Positions 61,201 to 64,000 of a DNA stretch of 64,000 bases are shown here, one piece after another (positions within the stretch are counted from its first letter, which is position 1; each line of letters begins with the position of its first letter). The stretch is from NCBI GenBank assembly GCA_016187565.1, contig JACPJR010000031.1, forward strand, positions 119,745 through 183,744. Direction: 5' to 3'. This DNA comes from Candidatus Woesearchaeota archaeon. GTDB taxonomy: Archaea; Nanobdellota; Nanobdellia; Woesearchaeales; JACPJR01. Position numbers and translations under genes: made by a program. The notes below the pieces were generated by a model. It saw only the letters and a program-made list of their open reading frames with translations. It did no database searches and was not told where the DNA came from.

Positions 61201-64000
61201 GGTGATGAGGTGACTCAACAATTTTCTCTGATGAATAATGGCACCTCGGTGTTACGAGCAACGATTGTCCTCCCCTCGTGGCTGAATTTTACGACAGGCA
61301 TTACGCCTCAGGACAAGTTTATTGTGGTAGGAGATGAAAACAAAGGACATTACCTTTCCATGGTTTCTGAGAATGGCAGCTTTGGTCCCTTGACACGGTT
61401 CCTTACCTTTGGTGATAATCAACGAGGCCTTGGTTTGGGTGATTTTGATCTTGATGGTGATCTTGATGTTGCTGTTGGTAATGATGACACTACGTGGATC
61501 TATCTTGTAGACAATATTGGCAATCAAAGCTTTGACGAGCCTCGTACCGTGGGGACACCCATTTATTTAAGTGGTGCTACTGAAGATTTTGCCACTGCTG
61601 ATTTTAACAATGATCTTCTTTTAGATTTCGTGGTTTCAGGATCTAATGATGATCTTTATCTTTACCTGAATAAGGATCATGGCGACTTTGAGCAGATCCT
61701 CATAACCAATGATGCTCCTGGGAGTTTTGGGATAGGAAAGGATGCGGGAGATCTCAATCGTGATGGCTATCAGGATTTTGTTTATGCAGGAGGGTATGAG
61801 CAAAAGATTTTTGGTTATTTTGGTGATGGTCATGGGAATTTTACTCCTCACCCCTTGATTGATCTTGGATCAACAAATACATGGTCGTATGGTGTTGTTG
61901 TTGCTGATATTGACCATGACGGGATTCTTGATATTCTTGTTCAAGGAGGTTTAAACACGTCGTTTAAACTGTACCGTGGTCTGGGAGATGGATTGAGCTT
62001 TCGCTTTGCAGGAACTCTTTTTGACACTGGCCAACTCGGCGGTGCCGATAATCTGGATGTTGATCATGATGGCGATGAGGACATTATTGTTGTAACAGAC
62101 TACAATCGTGAAGTGAGATATTACCAGAATACAGGGAATGGCTCGTTTCAGTATGTCCAATCTATCGGCCTTACTGATACCAATGCTTATGGCTTGGCTA
62201 GCCCTGGGTTCTTACGGAGTAATCACATTGTTGTTCAGCCAGGAGAAGAGTATGTGTTTACCATTGCAGCAGATACTTCTATGACCCGAGCAGAAAATAC
62301 TACTTTCCTCATTCGCTCCAATGATCCCCGTAATCCTGAACTTGAGATTCCTGTTTCCTTAACGGTTGTTGACGATGAATCTCCCTTGCTTTGGAATATT
62401 ACTGTCTTGCCCGAGGTTCTGACTGTTGATGACCAACTAGAAATTACTGCCATGAGTACTGATAATGAGCTTGTTCAAAACCTTACTATTACCTACTGGC
62501 TCAATGATGAATCAATAACAGACACTATGCAACGAGCAGGTCATGATCTTTTTACGTACTCTCTCCCCTTGAAGCGAGCATGGACAGATTTCTCTTTTGC
62601 AATTACTGCAACGGATAGGTCTGGCAATCAAAACATCTCTGAGCTGTTCGTGATGCCTGTTTATGCACCGAATGCTACGTTATCATTGGAGCAGCTTGAT
62701 TTTGGGTTGATGAACATCGATGATAATGTTACTCAAAACATGACCATTACTAATCTTGGCGATAGCACACTCCTGTTTAGTTTGACTCTTCCGTCTTTCC
62801 TTACGCTAAATCTGACGGCAATGAACCGTACAACTGACTTTGCTCTCACGGATCCCTTTGTCCTTGTTGGTGACTCTGGAGGAACACCTGCAAACCATTA
62901 TATTGGGTACCTTCATGAAAATGATTCCTTTGATCCATTGGTTGGTGTTCTCAAGTTTGGTAGTTATATTTATGGATTAGGGACTGCTGACTTTGATGAA
63001 GATGGTGATCTCGATTTTGTAACGAGTTCGACGAACTATATGTACTTTGTTGAAAATCAAGGGAATAAAAGCTTTGGAGTACCGCGTCAAGTAGGATCTT
63101 ATCTCTCTGGCTTTTCCTATGCAACTGATCTTGCAGTTGGTGATTTTACCAATGACGGCCATCAGGACTTTGTTGTTACTGGCTATAATGATGATCTTTA
63201 TCTTTTTACTGGCTACGGCAATGGCAGCTTCATGACTGTTCTCATAACCAATGATGCCCCTGGGAGTTATGGCAGAGGAAAAGATGCTGGTGATCTTAAC
63301 AATGATGGCAACCTTGATTTTGTTTATGGTGAAGATTACGGCAATGGGATCTATGCCTTTCTTGGCAATGGCAATGGAAGTTTTAATCAATCTTTGCTCT
63401 TCACTCTAGAAACCTCTCCGGTAGGTATTGCTGTTGCTGATTTCAATGGTGACAGCTTTCCTGATATTCTCGTCAGAAAAAGGTCAGATGAGTACCATCT
63501 TTATACGCAGGAACAAAACACCCTTGTCTTTACTGATCAAGGTATAGCCTTCCGTGAATATTCTGGAGCTGGTCTTGATGATTTTGATGTTGATTATGAT
63601 GGATGGCCGGACATTCTTGTAAGCCGTGGCTCTTATGATGATGCTGTCTATTATCGTAACAATGGTAATGGAACCTTTACCAAGAACCAGACGATAATTA
63701 GCACCAGTTATTACCCGCGAAGTTTGGCCATGCCTGAGCGACGATTTTATGCTCTCGAACCTTCTTTGTCGCTTACACTTCCCTTTACTATTGATACCTC
63801 CATACCTCTGGACATCAATGGAAGATCAGTCATTGTTGCATCGAATGATCCTCTTCATTGGCGAGTGGATGTTCCCCTTTCAGGTATGGTTAAGGACATC
63901 GTCTATCCCAGCCTCTTTAATATTACGGTACAGCCAGAACAGCCAACGGTTGATGATAGTATTCTCATTACCGCACAGGCAACTGATGATTCAGGTATTG
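58237..64000 (+). CDS. Large lipoprotein with tandem FG-GAP/VCBS propeller modules (runs off the window)
   Basis: The frame starts with ATG overlapping the previous stop (ATGA) and is open to the window edge, 1,921 codons. A lipobox LLAVLLTGC (Cys about residue 34) makes it a lipoprotein. The first 460 residues are beta-sandwich repeats. After that come modules of about 510 residues, each with an ASPM/Hydin-like strand set (VDFGTLDIGD), seven FG-GAP/VCBS blades (DFDNDGDYD-like calcium loops) and an Ig-like tail (SNDP ... VTVLPE.PTVDD). Three modules are visible. Such integrin-like propellers mediate binding. It forms the end of the surface operon with the giant protease. Confidence 0.8.
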   Translation, partial: MNNHSDLSATQTVHRKMTWMIICIALLAVLLTGCISIQSIDQPERPTLGGRVITHLQVFSNGTDSQFPWFAVMVPENWSVLNVSYIGDHEGVIDYNGYIVDNVNSSYPPEMGYYWWAGQGQQTTSDGNDSVNATVYLQAGGLFGEFFLDYRVGDSYSAWTDASLDNSVNYNASIALFLDPLYPNLNQDILVTAAILGDFDDQSAVLSYSYNGTNVTNISMENKGNYTGLIPGRSETTTVYFEVIALDSQNQTGSSNLEQTVIDGDPPVFGQPETIPTQPNVFIPVDVAIVITDNVGIADATLFFSFDNVTFQETEALPGSEQNGSDPNTFTGIVPPSGKTGDVFVWFNATDRSGNTNTSPSFSYFADGDLPQITNVTYPSLATVDDTITISVEVIDNLNVSAVYLNFSLGADYQQQQMNSLGENHYTTTVDLERATGNMTFMVSAEDIANNTNTTDAFTIIVLVPEIDVTLSEQNLTTLVGENRSSTLTIRNNGMTNLSVMISTPFLLSFDDQTIVTPFIGIGDYAARHYGLDLLGNDSFGQLSYLFSLGHYQGGVGVGDFDNDGDYDVISGNGEYYYGFMYFIENLGNKSFAEPQPLGYSFLTDVYTFDTATGDYNNDALLDFVVTGNSDDLYLFLGQGNGSFVQILLTDDAPGSSGRGKDAGDLNNDGNLDFIYGEYSNGGIYAYLGDGKGNFTETFLFNSTTSNPSGVALADINNDYHLDVLVLDATTDVLHQYLARGDRMSFTHQNSSLFLYSSTPEIDALDLDDDGDQDLVITGSKTGSSIDYYKNNGKGNFTFNRTLGYTNSSVFGLGMPELRNYRYLSLEPQTEQTIAFSLDTTLPFNGILPLVFSSNDPKNPLLTMVLQVTIQDVVNPSLANITVLPLEPTVDDTIVLSAQAIDEIALDGVLVNYSFGEGFTLAFMDSQSDDYYNLTLDPSRAVGNLSFQIIAEDLGGNQNVSSWMTLPILAPQISNVTPSEVDFGTLDIGDEVTQQFSLMNNGTSVLRATIVLPSWLNFTTGITPQDKFIVVGDENKGHYLSMVSENGSFGPLTRFLTFGDNQRGLGLGDFDLDGDLDVAVGNDDTTWIYLVDNIGNQSFDEPRTVGTPIYLSGATEDFATADFNNDLLLDFVVSGSNDDLYLYLNKDHGDFEQILITNDAPGSFGIGKDAGDLNRDGYQDFVYAGGYEQKIFGYFGDGHGNFTPHPLIDLGSTNTWSYGVVVADIDHDGILDILVQGGLNTSFKLYRGLGDGLSFRFAGTLFDTGQLGGADNLDVDHDGDEDIIVVTDYNREVRYYQNTGNGSFQYVQSIGLTDTNAYGLASPGFLRSNHIVVQPGEEYVFTIAADTSMTRAENTTFLIRSNDPRNPELEIPVSLTVVDDESPLLWNITVLPEVLTVDDQLEITAMSTDNELVQNLTITYWLNDESITDTMQRAGHDLFTYSLPLKRAWTDFSFAITATDRSGNQNISELFVMPVYAPNATLSLEQLDFGLMNIDDNVTQNMTITNLGDSTLLFSLTLPSFLTLNLTAMNRTTDFALTDPFVLVGDSGGTPANHYIGYLHENDSFDPLVGVLKFGSYIYGLGTADFDEDGDLDFVTSSTNYMYFVENQGNKSFGVPRQVGSYLSGFSYATDLAVGDFTNDGHQDFVVTGYNDDLYLFTGYGNGSFMTVLITNDAPGSYGRGKDAGDLNNDGNLDFVYGEDYGNGIYAFLGNGNGSFNQSLLFTLETSPVGIAVADFNGDSFPDILVRKRSDEYHLYTQEQNTLVFTDQGIAFREYSGAGLDDFDVDYDGWPDILVSRGSYDDAVYYRNNGNGTFTKNQTIISTSYYPRSLAMPERRFYALEPSLSLTLPFTIDTSIPLDINGRSVIVASNDPLHWRVDVPLSGMVKDIVYPSLFNITVQPEQPTVDDSILITAQATDDSGI
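59635..64000 (+). repeat. Tandem modules of about 1.5 kb in the VCBS lipoprotein gene
   Basis: The phrase DAPGS(S/F/Y)G-x-GKDAGDLN recurs at about 60190, 61710 and 63250, and the module opening (VDFG or equivalent) at about 59635, 61147 and 62668, giving a period near 1,520 bases. The modules are similar at both protein and DNA level, so they arose by recent tandem duplication. The third continues past the window edge. Confidence 0.75.

Noticed and set aside
58240..64000. Minus-strand reading frames across the lipoprotein gene
   Set aside because: They are short and basic or Ile/Lys-rich, explained as mirror frames of the Asp-rich calcium repeats.
1..64000. CRISPR array or restriction-modification system
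   Set aside because: No regularly spaced direct repeats, Cas genes or methyltransferase motifs were seen.

Overview
The window reads as a piece of a mesophilic archaeal chromosome. Indicators are a group II chaperonin (thermosome), an Orc1/Cdc6 initiator, Cdc48 carrying an intein, ScpA, two TrmB-type regulators, AbrB-PIN and RelBE toxin-antitoxin pairs, and many genes with a TATA box (TTTATATA or TTTAAATA) about 25-32 bases before the start codon, which implies leaderless mRNAs. Bacterial-looking genes (MutS, bacterial-type MetK, an IS1-family element) are mixed in. This would fit a DPANN lineage such as Woesearchaeota, but that placement is a guess from gene content, not a phylogeny.

Layout. 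0-4.6 kb: end of a possible ATPase plus a STAS-like protein, orc1/cdc6, a membrane-anchored beta-sandwich protein, and a divergent phosphoglycerate kinase. 4.6-6.6 kb: a small mobile-looking patch with a proteasome-fold-like gene between inverted repeats, one of which is split by a complete IS1-family element (terminal repeats, 8-bp target duplication, tandem frameshift heptamers). 6.6-9.7 kb: a broken epimerase gene, a RelBE pair, a DUF4143-type ATPase with a palindrome on its start codon, and a small membrane protein. 9.8-20.7 kb: lipoprotein, thermosome, DedA, M1 aminopeptidase, ScpA, a MoxR/VWA pair, a possible structured RNA, and a radical SAM/SPASM enzyme. 20.7-34.2 kb: Cdc48 with a 490-residue intein, a SecB-like protein, a zinc-ribbon membrane protein, thymidylate kinase, PHP phosphoesterase, an agmatinase-family protein, NadA, guanine deaminase, a 39-residue zinc-ribbon protein and MutS.

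34.2-38.4 kb is the most interesting metabolic region. Four tightly coupled genes (radical SAM enzyme, PIN-like small protein, DapA-like aldolase, Leu/Glu-type amino acid dehydrogenase) are transcribed away from a TrmB regulator, with a clear inverted-repeat operator between them. It looks like a regulated pathway to an unusual amino acid or related metabolite. At 41.3-43.6 kb a second TrmB regulator faces a three-part fusion of a nucleoside deoxyribosyltransferase-like domain, an unknown domain and a PurE-like domain.

44.7-46.1 kb holds metK with a decayed 5' end of another metK just upstream, behind an inverted-repeat promoter. From 46.2 kb to the window edge is a surface operon: a membrane-anchored SurA-like chaperone, a 3,791-residue exported protein (TSP3 repeats, discoidin-like domain, subtilase, repeat propeller, degenerate phosphodiesterase-like domain, cadherin-like repeats) and a lipoprotein built from about 1.5-kb tandem FG-GAP/VCBS modules that runs off the end.
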